Source of the DNA: an uncultured Bacteroides sp.
GTDB taxonomy: Bacteria > Bacteroidota > Bacteroidia > Bacteroidales > Bacteroidaceae
Assembly: GCA_949296855.1 (NCBI GenBank)
Contig: CASFRN010000162.1
Span: forward strand, 1-64,000
Direction of reading: 5' to 3'
Length of the DNA stretch: 64,000 bases
Below are positions 54,287-62,939 of the stretch, one piece after another. Below the pieces are notes generated by a model. The model saw nothing but the letters and a program-made list of their open reading frames with translations. It did not search any database and had not been told where the DNA came from. A program made the position numbers and the translations under genes. Numbering within the stretch: position 1 is the stretch's first letter; each line of letters begins with the position of its first letter.

Positions 54287-54649
54287 ATGGAAAAAATACA
54301 ATGTATATGTGTGATGCGAGACTTGTTTGCAGCCCTCTCTAATCTGGAAACCCAACTGGAGGAAATGTATGGAGTGTCGCTCAATGAAGTGATGGTATTA
54401 TGCAGTGTAGGCACAGATACCGTAACTGCAGGAAACATCATCGCCTGTACCGGCTTAACCTCTTCGCACGCATCGAAAACCATCCGGTCTGTAGAAGAAA
54501 AAGGATTGCTTTCGCGCAAGTTGGGCGAACAAGACAAGCGTCAGATGTATTTCACATTGACACGAAAAGGGAAAGCCTGTCTGGAGCGTATCAAAGAACA
54601 GGGCGTGGAAGTGCCCGAATGGTTAATGCCTTTGTTCAAACCCGTGTAA
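54287..54649 (+). CDS. MarR-family transcriptional regulator
   Basis: A 120-residue winged-helix regulator. Helix-turn-helix region TAGNIIACTGLTSSHASKTIRSVEEKGLL and the wing SRKLGEQDKRQMYFTLTRKG are typical MarR. The N-terminus holds two cysteines (IQCICVM), which could sense oxidants or sulfide. The ATG at 54287 is 2 bp after the stop of the four-domain oxidoreductase, so they are co-transcribed, and the regulator probably controls the unit. The open frame upstream of this ATG is out of frame with the oxidoreductase and is not used. Confidence 0.85.
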   Translation: MEKIQCICVMRDLFAALSNLETQLEEMYGVSLNEVMVLCSVGTDTVTAGNIIACTGLTSSHASKTIRSVEEKGLLSRKLGEQDKRQMYFTLTRKGKACLERIKEQGVEVPEWLMPLFKPV

Positions 54650-54672
54650 CCTGTAGTGAAAAAGCGAAGACA

Positions 54673-55254
54673 ATGAAGAAGAAAGAAGACTGGACAGTGC
54701 CGGGCAATGCCCGGCAGGTGTTACTTCACACGTGTTGCGCCCCTTGTTCGTCGGCGATCATCGAATGCTTGATGCAACACGGAGTACGCCCCACCATTTA
54801 TTATTGTAACCCGAATATTTACCCGCTTGAAGAATACCATATCCGGAAAGACGAATGCACCCGCTATGCACAGGCTTTAGGATTGGACATCATCGATGCC
54901 GATTACGACCACGAAGCCTGGCGCTGCACCGTGCAAGGGTTGGAAGGCGAGCCTGAACGTGGCGGCAGATGCCTACAATGTTTCAAGCTCCGTTTGCGCG
55001 ACACGGCACGTTATGCCCACGAACACGGCTTTCCGCTTATCACCACCACCCTTGCTTCCTCACGCTGGAAAAGCTTGGAACAGATTAATGAAGCAGGACG
55101 CTATGCCGTAACTCCGTATCCCGATGTAACATGGTGGGACAAGAACTGGCGTAAAGGAGGGTTAAGCGAACGCCGCATCCAGATTATTAAAGAATACGGT
55201 TTCTACAACCAACAATATTGCGGATGCGAGTTCAGTATGCGGAAAGATTATTAA
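54673..55254 (+). CDS. queH: epoxyqueuosine reductase QueH (DUF208)
   Basis: A 193-residue enzyme of the DUF208/QueH family that performs the last step of queuosine synthesis in tRNA, reducing epoxyqueuosine with a 4Fe-4S cluster. Conserved cysteines are in LLHTCCAPCSS (C21, C22, C25), CLQCFKLRL and the C-terminal YCGCEFS. Other family stretches are YYCNPNIYP and TTTLASSRWK. The ATG at 54673 gives the usual N-terminus; the open frame upstream overlaps marR. The stop lies in the first unit of the palindromic repeat at 55244. Confidence 0.93.
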   Translation: MKKKEDWTVPGNARQVLLHTCCAPCSSAIIECLMQHGVRPTIYYCNPNIYPLEEYHIRKDECTRYAQALGLDIIDADYDHEAWRCTVQGLEGEPERGGRCLQCFKLRLRDTARYAHEHGFPLITTTLASSRWKSLEQINEAGRYAVTPYPDVTWWDKNWRKGGLSERRIQIIKEYGFYNQQYCGCEFSMRKDY

Positions 55255-55304
55255 TCTTACAGCGGAAGGATTATTAATCTTACAGCATGAAGATTATTAA
55301 TCTT
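55244..55304. repeat. three palindromic units with 23-bp period overlapping the queH stop
   Basis: AAGATTATTAATCTT (55244-55258), AGGATTATTAATCTT (55267-55281) and AAGATTATTAATCTT (55290-55304) repeat every 23 bp. The core is AAGATTA-T-TAATCTT, a palindrome with a central base. The first unit includes the queH stop codon. Same architecture as the 22-bp arrays at 5525 and 33499. Confidence 0.8.
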
Positions 55305-55409
55305 GCAAAAAGAGCAGTTATATTCTACAAGATTGCCCACAGCTATAAAAAGCTGCTTCATGCGGTATGAGTTTGTGCATTTTATAGCACAAATACATCC
55401 CAAACGCAG

Positions 55410-55440
55410 TTTTATCGGAAAATTTAAACAGGCTCTAAAT
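55410..55440. repeat. single end of the 45036 MITE-like element
   Basis: TTTTATCGGAAAATTTAAAC followed by AGGCTCTAAAT matches the right end of the element at 45036-45210. No matching left end is nearby, so this is a remnant. It lies before the permease promoter in the 244-bp gap. Confidence 0.7.
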
Positions 55441-55459
55441 AAAACTCACATATTTTTTG

Positions 55460-55467
55460 TATGTTTG
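55460..55467 (+). promoter_or_regulatory. -7 box TATGTTTG for the permease gene
   Basis: TATGTTTG matches TAnnTTTG, 32 bp before the ATG at 55499, 20 bp after the MITE remnant. Confidence 0.5.
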
Positions 55468-55498
55468 CATCCTAAAACTAACGTACGACTTACAAAAA

Positions 55499-57148
55499 AT
55501 GGAAGGATTATTCGTCAGAAAAAGCATAGATGCCTTGCAGGCAGAGGCGGAACAAACGGGCATCCGAACCTTGAAACGGGTATTGGGGCCGGTCAGCCTT
55601 GTGGCATTGGGCGTAGGCGTGATTATCGGAGCGGGGCTGTTCTCGATTACAGGGACGGTGGCTTCGGAATATACCGGACCTGCCATTACGCTTTCGTTCA
55701 TCATTGCCGCCATCGGGTGCTGCTTTGCGGGATTGTGTTACGCCGAGTTTGCTTCGATGATTCCGGTGGCTGGAAGTGCCTATACGTATTCGTATGCCAC
55801 GATGGGCGAGCTGATAGCCTGGATTATCGGATGGGATTTGGTGCTGGAGTACACCGTGGCGGCTACTACGGTGAGCATCAGTTGGAGCCGGTATCTGGTG
55901 GTGTTCCTTCAAGGGGTGGGCATCGACCTGCCTCACACATGGACGGCTTGCCCGTGGGACGGGGGTATTGTCAACATTCCCGCTATGGTGATCGTGGTGT
56001 TGATGAGCCTAATTCTGATGCGGGGCACGGCGGGCAGTTCGTTCTTCAACGGACTGATTGTATTCTTGAAAATCAGCGTGATTTTAGTTTTCGTTTTCTT
56101 AGGATGGAAGTTTATCCAAGCGGAGAATTACGTGCCTTACATCCCGGAGAATACCGGAACGTTAGGCGAGTTCGGCTTTTCGGGCATCTTGCGCGGAGCG
56201 GCTATCGTGTTCTTCGCCTTCTTGGGATTCGATGCGGTGAGCACGGCGGCGCAAGAGACGAAAAACCCCAAGCGTGATATGCCTATCGGCATTTTGGTTT
56301 CCCTGCTGGTCTGCACCGTATTGTATATCTTGTTTGCCCATGTCATGACGGGCGTGGCACATTATACCGCCTTCGACGGACAAGAAGGCATCGCTCCGGT
56401 GGCGGTCGCTATCGAACATATGGGCACACCGGATGCCCAAGGGGTTATCGTCCCCGCATATCCGTGGCTGAACAAAGCGATTATCCTTGCCATCCTGTTC
56501 GGCTATTGTTCGGTGATTATGGTGACCCTGCTCGGTCAGAGCCGCGTATTCCTCAGCATGAGCCGCGACGGGCTGCTTCCTCCGTTCTTCTCGCGCATCA
56601 ACCCGCGTTTCCGCACGCCGGTGCATAGCAATTTCCTGTTTATGATAGTGGTAAGCCTTTTGGCTGGTTTTGTCCCGGCTCAGGTGGCGGGCGAGATGAC
56701 CAGCATCGGCACCTTGCTTGCCTTTACCTTGGTATGTGCGGCAGTGCTCATCGTACGCAAGACAATGCCCGATGTACACCGTGCGTTCAAGACTCCGTTT
56801 GTTCCGTTCGTGCCTATCATGGGTATCCTGACGTGTTTGTGCATGATGTGTTTCCTTCCGGCGGACACCTGGATACGCTTGGTGCTCTGGATGCTGGTGG
56901 GACTGGATGTGTATGCTTGCTACGGGCGGAAGCATAGCTGCTTAGAACCAGACAGGGCACACCGCAAGGGAGATACGGCACTGAACGTGCTGGGGCTGGT
57001 GCTGGCGGTGCTGAGTGTCATCACGGGATTATGGCACCAGCAGACCGTAGGCTGGGAAGCGGACAAGACTTTGCTTGTCATCTCCTTCGTCTTCGCGTTC
57101 ACCCATTGCGCTTACTACATGTGGAGGCTTTGGCGAATGAACAATTGA
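55499..57148 (+). CDS. APC-superfamily amino-acid permease
   Basis: A 549-residue inner-membrane transporter with about 14 hydrophobic segments. The N-terminal VALGVGVIIGAGLFSITGTV is the APC G-x-x-I-G-x-G substrate loop, and FFAFLGFDAVSTAAQETKNPKRDMPIGI is the helix 6 and loop block typical of cationic-amino-acid (CAT/YfnA) type members. The C-terminal extension to 14 helices also fits that group. The substrate cannot be stated firmly. The ATG at 55499 is chosen over an earlier in-frame start at 55457 that overlaps the promoter box. Confidence 0.9.
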   Translation: MEGLFVRKSIDALQAEAEQTGIRTLKRVLGPVSLVALGVGVIIGAGLFSITGTVASEYTGPAITLSFIIAAIGCCFAGLCYAEFASMIPVAGSAYTYSYATMGELIAWIIGWDLVLEYTVAATTVSISWSRYLVVFLQGVGIDLPHTWTACPWDGGIVNIPAMVIVVLMSLILMRGTAGSSFFNGLIVFLKISVILVFVFLGWKFIQAENYVPYIPENTGTLGEFGFSGILRGAAIVFFAFLGFDAVSTAAQETKNPKRDMPIGILVSLLVCTVLYILFAHVMTGVAHYTAFDGQEGIAPVAVAIEHMGTPDAQGVIVPAYPWLNKAIILAILFGYCSVIMVTLLGQSRVFLSMSRDGLLPPFFSRINPRFRTPVHSNFLFMIVVSLLAGFVPAQVAGEMTSIGTLLAFTLVCAAVLIVRKTMPDVHRAFKTPFVPFVPIMGILTCLCMMCFLPADTWIRLVLWMLVGLDVYACYGRKHSCLEPDRAHRKGDTALNVLGLVLAVLSVITGLWHQQTVGWEADKTLLVISFVFAFTHCAYYMWRLWRMNN

Positions 57149-57225
57149 CAATTGACACAAAAAACGAGATATAGACTATTGAAAATAAAAGAAAAAGCTG
57201 TTATTTTACGCCAAATTAGACAGAT

Positions 57226-58059
57226 ATGGAAAAAGAAGAATTGATGCTGGCTATCCGTGCCGCAATAGAGGCAGGAGCAGCGATAATGAAAGTATATACC
57301 GACCCGAACGCGGACTTCGAAATTGAACGGAAAGCGGACAATTCGCCCCTTACCATAGCCGATAAGCGTTCGAACGAAGTGATTATGAACCACTTGTCGG
57401 CATTGCCTTATCCTGTGTTGAGCGAAGAAGGGAAAGCCATTCCTGCCGAAGAGCGGAGAAGCTGGAAAACCTTGTGGGTGGTCGACCCGCTGGACGGGAC
57501 AAAGGAATTCATCAAACGCAACGGGGAATTTACGGTAAACATCGCTTTCGTCAACGAAGGGAAACCCGAAGCGGGCGTTATCTACATCCCGGTAAAAGAA
57601 GAACTTTATTTTGCCGATGGTGAGTCGGGCGCTTATAAAGTGGAACATATCCGTGCATTAGACGCAAACGAAACCTTCGAGTCTTTGTTGGCTCGCGCGC
57701 ATCGTCTGCCTTATTCCACAGATGTTTCCGGTGACGCTTTTATTATCGTGGCATCGCGCTCGCACCTGAATGCCGAGACCGAAAGCTTTATCGCCGATAT
57801 GGAACGGAAATACCCGAAAGTAGAAACGGTATCTCGGGGAAGCTCGCTCAAATTGTGCCTGATAGCCGAGGGCAAGGCGGATGTATATCCCCGGTTTGCT
57901 CCTACCATGGAGTGGGACACGGCGGCTGGTCATGCCATCGTGCGTGCTTCGGGAGGCGAGGTATATCAAGCCGAGCATCCCGATACACCTTTATTATATA
58001 ATAAGGAGGACTTGTTGAATCCGTGGTTTATCGCTTATCCTAAAAAGAGACGCTTATGA
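57226..58059 (+). CDS. cysQ: 3'(2'),5'-bisphosphate nucleotidase
   Basis: A 277-residue Mg2+-dependent phosphatase of the inositol monophosphatase fold that converts PAP (the by-product of PAPS-dependent sulfonation) to AMP. Motifs: SEEGK with the metal-binding glutamate, WVVDPLDGTKEFI (metal site) and the C-terminal EWDTAAGHAIVRASGG. Length is typical. First gene of the sulfation operon; its stop overlaps the start of the SLC13 gene by 4 bp (ATGA), so the two are translationally coupled. A weak -7-like TATTTTAC lies upstream. Confidence 0.94.
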   Translation: MEKEELMLAIRAAIEAGAAIMKVYTDPNADFEIERKADNSPLTIADKRSNEVIMNHLSALPYPVLSEEGKAIPAEERRSWKTLWVVDPLDGTKEFIKRNGEFTVNIAFVNEGKPEAGVIYIPVKEELYFADGESGAYKVEHIRALDANETFESLLARAHRLPYSTDVSGDAFIIVASRSHLNAETESFIADMERKYPKVETVSRGSSLKLCLIAEGKADVYPRFAPTMEWDTAAGHAIVRASGGEVYQAEHPDTPLLYNKEDLLNPWFIAYPKKRRL

Positions 58060-59624
58060 ATTTCGAGATACTTTTTGTATTAGTCGGGCTGATAGGGATG
58101 CTGGTCGCCCTCATCATGGACAAGATGCGTCCGGGCATCGTGTTGCTCTCGCTGGTCGTGGTGTTCATGGCGGCAGGCATCATCACCCCGAAACAGATGG
58201 TGGCAGGCTTCAGCAATCGGGGCATGATTACGGTGGGCTTGCTTTTTCTAGTAAGCGAAGGCATCCGCCAAAGCGGTGCATTGGCGACCGTGATAAAGAA
58301 GCTCCTTCCCGAACGGAAAATGACGGTAATGCAAGCCCAGCTTCGCCTGCTTCCGGTGGTAAGTGCGGTTTCAGCCTTCCTTAACAATACCCCCGTAGTG
58401 GTTATTTTCGCCCCGATTGTGAAGAATTGGGCGAAGAAAGTGGGCTTGTCGTGTACTAAATTCCTCATTCCTTTGTCGTATGCCACGATTTTAGGAGGTT
58501 TGTGTACCCTGATTGGCACGTCTACCAACTTGGTGGTGCACGGCATGATGATAGACCGTGGCTTGCCGGGGCTGAAAATGTTCGACCTTGCCTTTATCGG
58601 AATTCCCATCACGGTGGTCGGGCTACTCTTTATCTTCCTGACTTCGAAGAAATTGCTTCCAGCCGAGCGTCCCGATAATTTCGAGGAAGAAGAAGCGGAC
58701 GCGGCAGAAGAAAACGGGAAACACATTGTGGAAGTGGTACTTGCCTCCCGTTTCCCGGGCTTGAAACGGAAATTGAAAAGCTTCGACTTCAAGCGCCGCT
58801 ACGGTGCCGAAATCAAAGAGATACGCCAAGGCGGACAGGTGATTACCGAAAATTTAGGCGAAGTACGTTTGCAGGAAGGCGATACGCTGGTGTTGCTTGC
58901 CGATGACGCTTTCACGAAGACATGGGGGGATTCTTCGGTCTTCTTAATGATGACCAACGGGAAGGAAATCCCTTCACGTCCCATGCCGGAATGGAAGAAA
59001 TGGACGGCTTTGGCACTCTTGCTTATCATGATTATCGGAGCCACCATCGGCGAACTTCCGTATTTCCAAGAAAGTTTCCCCAATGTAAAGATGGATATGT
59101 TCTTCTTTGCGGCGGTCACAGCGGTCGTAATGGCTTGGCTTAAGATATTCCCGCCCAAGAAATACACCAAATACATCAGCTGGGATATCCTGATAACTAT
59201 TGCTTGTGCCTTTGCTATCAGTGCGGCAATGGAAGAATCGGGCTTGGCGGCACTGATAGCCGAATTTATCAAGAGTGTGTCCGGCTCGTTGGGTGCATGG
59301 GGAGCATTGGCGTTGCTTTATTTCGTCACGCTTGTAGTGACCGAACTTATCACCAACAATGCCGCGGCTGCACTTGCCTTCCCGTTGGCGTTGGAGACCG
59401 CGAGCCAGTTCGGGGTAGACCCGATGCCGTTCTTCATTGCCATCTGCATCGCCGCATCGGCTGGGTTTGCTACCCCAATTGGGTATCAGACAAATCTGAT
59501 TGTACAAGGTGCCGGAAACTATAAGTTCACCGACTTTGTAAAAATCGGTCTCCCGATGGACCTTATCGTAATGATACTCTCGATAGGGCTTATCCCATTG
59601 ATTTGGCCCTTTGTTGCGGTATAA
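58056..59624 (+). CDS. SLC13/DASS-family permease with central RCK (TrkA-C) domain
   Basis: A 522-residue membrane transporter. Two membrane halves with the SLC13-type motifs SAFLNNTPVVVIFAP and ITNNAAAALAFPLALE flank a soluble domain (about 210-310) containing GAEIKEIRQGGQVITENLGEVRLQEGDTLVLLA, an RCK/TrkA-C module. This SLC13-TrkA-C type is associated with sulfate import. Only one such domain is present, fewer than in some relatives. Its placement between cysQ and cysC makes sulfate the likely substrate. Confidence 0.9.
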   Translation: MNFEILFVLVGLIGMLVALIMDKMRPGIVLLSLVVVFMAAGIITPKQMVAGFSNRGMITVGLLFLVSEGIRQSGALATVIKKLLPERKMTVMQAQLRLLPVVSAVSAFLNNTPVVVIFAPIVKNWAKKVGLSCTKFLIPLSYATILGGLCTLIGTSTNLVVHGMMIDRGLPGLKMFDLAFIGIPITVVGLLFIFLTSKKLLPAERPDNFEEEEADAAEENGKHIVEVVLASRFPGLKRKLKSFDFKRRYGAEIKEIRQGGQVITENLGEVRLQEGDTLVLLADDAFTKTWGDSSVFLMMTNGKEIPSRPMPEWKKWTALALLLIMIIGATIGELPYFQESFPNVKMDMFFFAAVTAVVMAWLKIFPPKKYTKYISWDILITIACAFAISAAMEESGLAALIAEFIKSVSGSLGAWGALALLYFVTLVVTELITNNAAAALAFPLALETASQFGVDPMPFFIAICIAASAGFATPIGYQTNLIVQGAGNYKFTDFVKIGLPMDLIVMILSIGLIPLIWPFVAV

Positions 59625-59649
59625 ACGAAAGTGTGTAAGATATGATAAG

Positions 59650-59727
59650 AAAACGCAGATTTTCGCAGATTAACGCGGAATCAATTTTAAATTATAATCT
59701 GCGAAAATCCGCGTTAATCTGCGTTTT
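59650..59727. repeat. intergenic inverted repeat, CGCAGATT type, inside the sulfation operon
   Basis: AAAACGCAGATTTTCGCAGA pairs with GCGTTAATCTGCGTTTT, with inner TTAACGCGGA and TCCGCG arms, filling the gap between the SLC13 and cysC genes. Near-identical in type to 38925. Confidence 0.85.
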
Positions 59728-59742
59728 AAAATAATATAGCAA

Positions 59743-60339
59743 ATGAATAACATTTATCCGATATTTGACAAAATGCTGACCCGTGCCGATAAGGAAGCCT
59801 TGTTAGGACAACGCGGGTTGATGGTATGGTTTACCGGGCTGAGCGGTTCGGGCAAGAGCACCATCGCCATCGCGCTTGAACGCAAATTGCAAAAGCGCGG
59901 TTTACTTTGCCGCATCCTGGACGGAGACAACATCCGGAGCGGCATTAATAATAACTTGGGTTTCTCGCCCGAAGACCGTGTAGAGAATATCCGCCGCATA
60001 GCCGAGGTGGGCAAACTATTCGTAGATACGGGCATCATTACCATAGCCTCCTTTATCAGCCCGAATAACGAGTTGCGAGAAATGGCATCACGCATCATCG
60101 GCAAGGACGATTTCATCGAAGTGTACGTAAGCACCCCGATAGAAGAATGCGAACGCCGGGACGTGAAAGGCTTGTATGCCAAGGCACGCCGGGGCGAAAT
60201 CAAGGAGTTTACGGGTATCTCAGCTCCTTTCGAAGCTCCCGAACATCCGGCACTTTCGCTCGACACATCGAAGCTCTCGCTGGAAGAGTCCGTAAACCGG
60301 CTATTGGAATTGATATTGCCGAAAACAGAAAGAAAATAG
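59743..60339 (+). CDS. cysC: adenylylsulfate (APS) kinase
   Basis: A 198-residue kinase that phosphorylates APS to PAPS. P-loop GLSGSGKS (32-39), followed by [21 protein letters not shown] and [21 protein letters not shown], and the family [36 protein letters not shown]. Length matches the single-domain enzyme. It lies 19 bp before cysD in the operon. Confidence 0.97.
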   Translation: MNNIYPIFDKMLTRADKEALLGQRGLMVWFTGLSGSGKSTIAIALERKLQKRGLLCRILDGDNIRSGINNNLGFSPEDRVENIRRIAEVGKLFVDTGIITIASFISPNNELREMASRIIGKDDFIEVYVSTPIEECERRDVKGLYAKARRGEIKEFTGISAPFEAPEHPALSLDTSKLSLEESVNRLLELILPKTERK

Positions 60340-60358
60340 ATTAAAAACACAATATCTT

Positions 60359-61270
60359 ATGGAAGAAACATACAATTTGAGCCACTTGAAAGAGCTGGAA
60401 GCGGAATCTATCCATATCATCCGCGAGGTGGCAGCCGAATTTGAAAATCCGGTGATGCTCTATAGCATCGGAAAAGACTCGTCCGTCATGGTGCGCCTTG
60501 CCGAAAAGGCATTTGCACCGGGCAGACCGCCTTTCCCCTTGATGCACATTGATTCGAAATGGAAATTCAAGGAAATGCTTCAGTTCCGCGATGCCTATGC
60601 CAAGGAACACGGCTGGAAGCTGATTGTAGAAAGCAACATGGAAGCGTTCCGTGCCGGAGTGGGTCCCTTCACCCACGGAAGCAAAGTGCATACCGACCTG
60701 ATGAAGACTCAAGCCCTGCTCCATGCGCTTGATAAATACAAATTTGATGCAGCTTTCGGAGGCGCACGCCGCGATGAAGAGAAATCGCGTGCCAAAGAGC
60801 GTATTTTCTCTTTCCGTAACGAGTTCCACCAATGGGACCCGAAGAACCAGCGTCCGGAATTGTGGGACATCTACAACACCCGCATCCGCAAGGGCGAGAG
60901 CATCCGAGTGTTTCCCTTGAGCAACTGGACCGAGCTGGACGTATGGCAATACATCCGTTTGGAAAAAATCCCTATCGTGCCGCTTTATTTTGCCAAGATG
61001 CGTCCCGTGGTCAATATCGACGGCCAGCTTATCATGCCCGATGATGACCGCTTGCCCGAAAAATACCGCGACAAGATAGAGATGAAGAAAATCCGTTTCC
61101 GTACGTTGGGATGCTGGCCCTTGACCGGTGCCATCGAGAGCGAGGCGGACACTATCGAGAAAATCGTGGAAGAAATGATGACCACCACCAAGAGCGAACG
61201 TACGACCCGTGTCATCGACTTCGACCAAGAAGCCAGCATGGAAGAAAAGAAGCGGGAAGGATACTTCTAA
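60359..61270 (+). CDS. cysD: sulfate adenylyltransferase subunit 2
   Basis: A 303-residue PP-loop ATP-pyrophosphatase that, with CysN, forms APS from sulfate and ATP. PP-loop [10 protein letters not shown] (residues 35-44), [17 protein letters not shown] (adenylation signature) and [16 protein letters not shown] are diagnostic. Length is normal. Confidence 0.98.
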   Translation: MEETYNLSHLKELEAESIHIIREVAAEFENPVMLYSIGKDSSVMVRLAEKAFAPGRPPFPLMHIDSKWKFKEMLQFRDAYAKEHGWKLIVESNMEAFRAGVGPFTHGSKVHTDLMKTQALLHALDKYKFDAAFGGARRDEEKSRAKERIFSFRNEFHQWDPKNQRPELWDIYNTRIRKGESIRVFPLSNWTELDVWQYIRLEKIPIVPLYFAKMRPVVNIDGQLIMPDDDRLPEKYRDKIEMKKIRFRTLGCWPLTGAIESEADTIEKIVEEMMTTTKSERTTRVIDFDQEASMEEKKREGYF

Positions 61271-61342
61271 GTGAATAATTAATAACGATGTTATCTCGAC
61301 ACCGTTATTAACTATTAATTGTTAACTATTAACTGAAGAAAG
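61271..61342. repeat. AT-rich imperfect inverted repeat between cysD and cysN
   Basis: AATTAATAACG on the left is complementary to CGTTATTAA with ATTAATT nearby on the right; a TTAACTATTAA motif occurs twice. A weaker hairpin than its neighbours, and again of a different sequence family. Confidence 0.4.
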
Positions 61343-62848
61343 ATGGAAGAAATAGATAAAACCAAATCAGGAAATCCGATGGAAGGCGAAGCAAGAGGCC
61401 GCATGTCAATTGAACAGTTTTTGAAAAAGGACGAAGAGAAAGACTTATTGCGTTTTCTTACCGCAGGTTCGGTAGACGATGGCAAATCCACCCTTATCGG
61501 ACGTTTGCTTTTCGATAGCAAAAAGATTTATGAAGACCAGCTGGATGCGCTTGAACGCGATAGCAAGCGTGTGGGCAATGCGGGCGAACATATCGATTAT
61601 GCCCTCTTACTCGACGGATTGAAAGCCGAACGCGAACAGGGCATTACCATTGACGTGGCATACCGGTACTTCTCTACCAACCACCGCAAATTCATTATTG
61701 CCGATACTCCGGGACATGAGCAATATACCCGCAACATGATTACGGGCGGGTCTACCGCAAACTTGGCGGTTATCCTCGTGGATGCCCGTGCGGGAGTCAT
61801 TACCCAAACCCGCCGCCATTCGTACTTGGTTTCTTTATTAGGCATCAAGCATGTGGTCTTAGCGGTCAATAAAATGGACTTGGTGGATTTCTCGAAAGAA
61901 GTGTTCGATAAGATTGTAGCCGATTATAAGGCATTCATCACCCCATTAGGTGTGCCCGATGTGACTTGCATCCCTCTCTCTGCATTAGATGGAGACAATG
62001 TAGTGGAAAAATCTGCGCGTACTCCGTGGTACGAAGGACCTTCCTTGCTGGAATTCCTCGAAACCGTGCATATCGGGAACGACCATAACCTGACCGATTT
62101 CCGTTATCCCGTGCAATACGTTCTCCGTCCCAACCTCGACTTCCGCGGATTCTCATCCAAAGTGGCTTCGGGTGTCATACGTAAAGGAGATGAAGTCATG
62201 GCACTTCCTTCGGGAAAGAAAACGCATGTGAAAGCCATTTATTCGCCCGACGGGGAATGCGAATATGCTTATCCGCCCATGTCCGTCACCCTGACCTTGG
62301 AAGACGAGATAGACGTATCGCGCGGAGAGATGTTAGTACATCCCGATAATGTGCCGATGGTAGGGCGTAACTTCGAGGCGATGTTAGTATGGATGGACGA
62401 AGAAAAGATGGACATGGAAAAATCGTTCTTCCTGAAGCAAACCACCAATACGAGCCGTACCCGCATCGATAGCATCCAATATAAGGTGGATGTCAACACG
62501 ATGGAACACCTGAGCGTAGAAAACGGAAAACTCCGCAAGGAAGAAGTGCCTTTGGAACTGAACCAAATCGCTCACGTGGTGCTCACTTCATCGAAAGAAT
62601 TGTTCTTCGACCCTTATACTCAAAACAAAGCTACAGGAGCATTTATCCTCATCGACCCGATTACAAACAACACCAGTGCCGCGGGCATGATTATCAACCG
62701 GGTGGAAGACAAGGACATGCATACCACAATGGAAATCCCCGTGCTCGACTTGCCTAAGTTAGGCATCGCTCCCGAACATTACGAGGCGATAGAAACCGTA
62801 GTAAAAGAACTGGAACGGCGCGGGTATGCGATAGAGATTAAGAAATGA
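61343..62848 (+). CDS. cysN: sulfate adenylyltransferase subunit 1 (GTPase)
   Basis: A 501-residue EF-Tu-like GTPase subunit that couples GTP hydrolysis to APS synthesis by CysD. GTP motifs are GSVDDGKS (42-49), DTPGHEQY and NKMD; the C-terminal half holds the two beta-barrel domains. There is no APS-kinase fusion as in NodQ-type proteins; CysC is separate. The first ~20 residues ([15 protein letters not shown]) are variable; a start at M21 (MSIEQFL) is possible. Confidence 0.97.
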   Translation: MEEIDKTKSGNPMEGEARGRMSIEQFLKKDEEKDLLRFLTAGSVDDGKSTLIGRLLFDSKKIYEDQLDALERDSKRVGNAGEHIDYALLLDGLKAEREQGITIDVAYRYFSTNHRKFIIADTPGHEQYTRNMITGGSTANLAVILVDARAGVITQTRRHSYLVSLLGIKHVVLAVNKMDLVDFSKEVFDKIVADYKAFITPLGVPDVTCIPLSALDGDNVVEKSARTPWYEGPSLLEFLETVHIGNDHNLTDFRYPVQYVLRPNLDFRGFSSKVASGVIRKGDEVMALPSGKKTHVKAIYSPDGECEYAYPPMSVTLTLEDEIDVSRGEMLVHPDNVPMVGRNFEAMLVWMDEEKMDMEKSFFLKQTTNTSRTRIDSIQYKVDVNTMEHLSVENGKLRKEEVPLELNQIAHVVLTSSKELFFDPYTQNKATGAFILIDPITNNTSAAGMIINRVEDKDMHTTMEIPVLDLPKLGIAPEHYEAIETVVKELERRGYAIEIKK

Positions 62849-62854
62849 GTTTTT

Positions 62855-62933
62855 AATGAAGAATGAAGAGTTAAGAATGAAGAATATTGACCGGTTCGCA
62901 TCATTCTTAGTTCTTCATTCTTAATTCTTCATT
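62855..62933. repeat. imperfect inverted repeat before the sulfotransferase gene
   Basis: AATGAAGAATGAAGAGTTAA is complementary with mismatches to TTAATTCTTCATT, with further AAGAATGAAGAA/TTCTTCATTCTT pairing. It ends 7 bp before the ATG at 62940 and could form an RNA hairpin that affects translation of that gene. Confidence 0.65.
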
Positions 62934-62939
62934 GATAAT

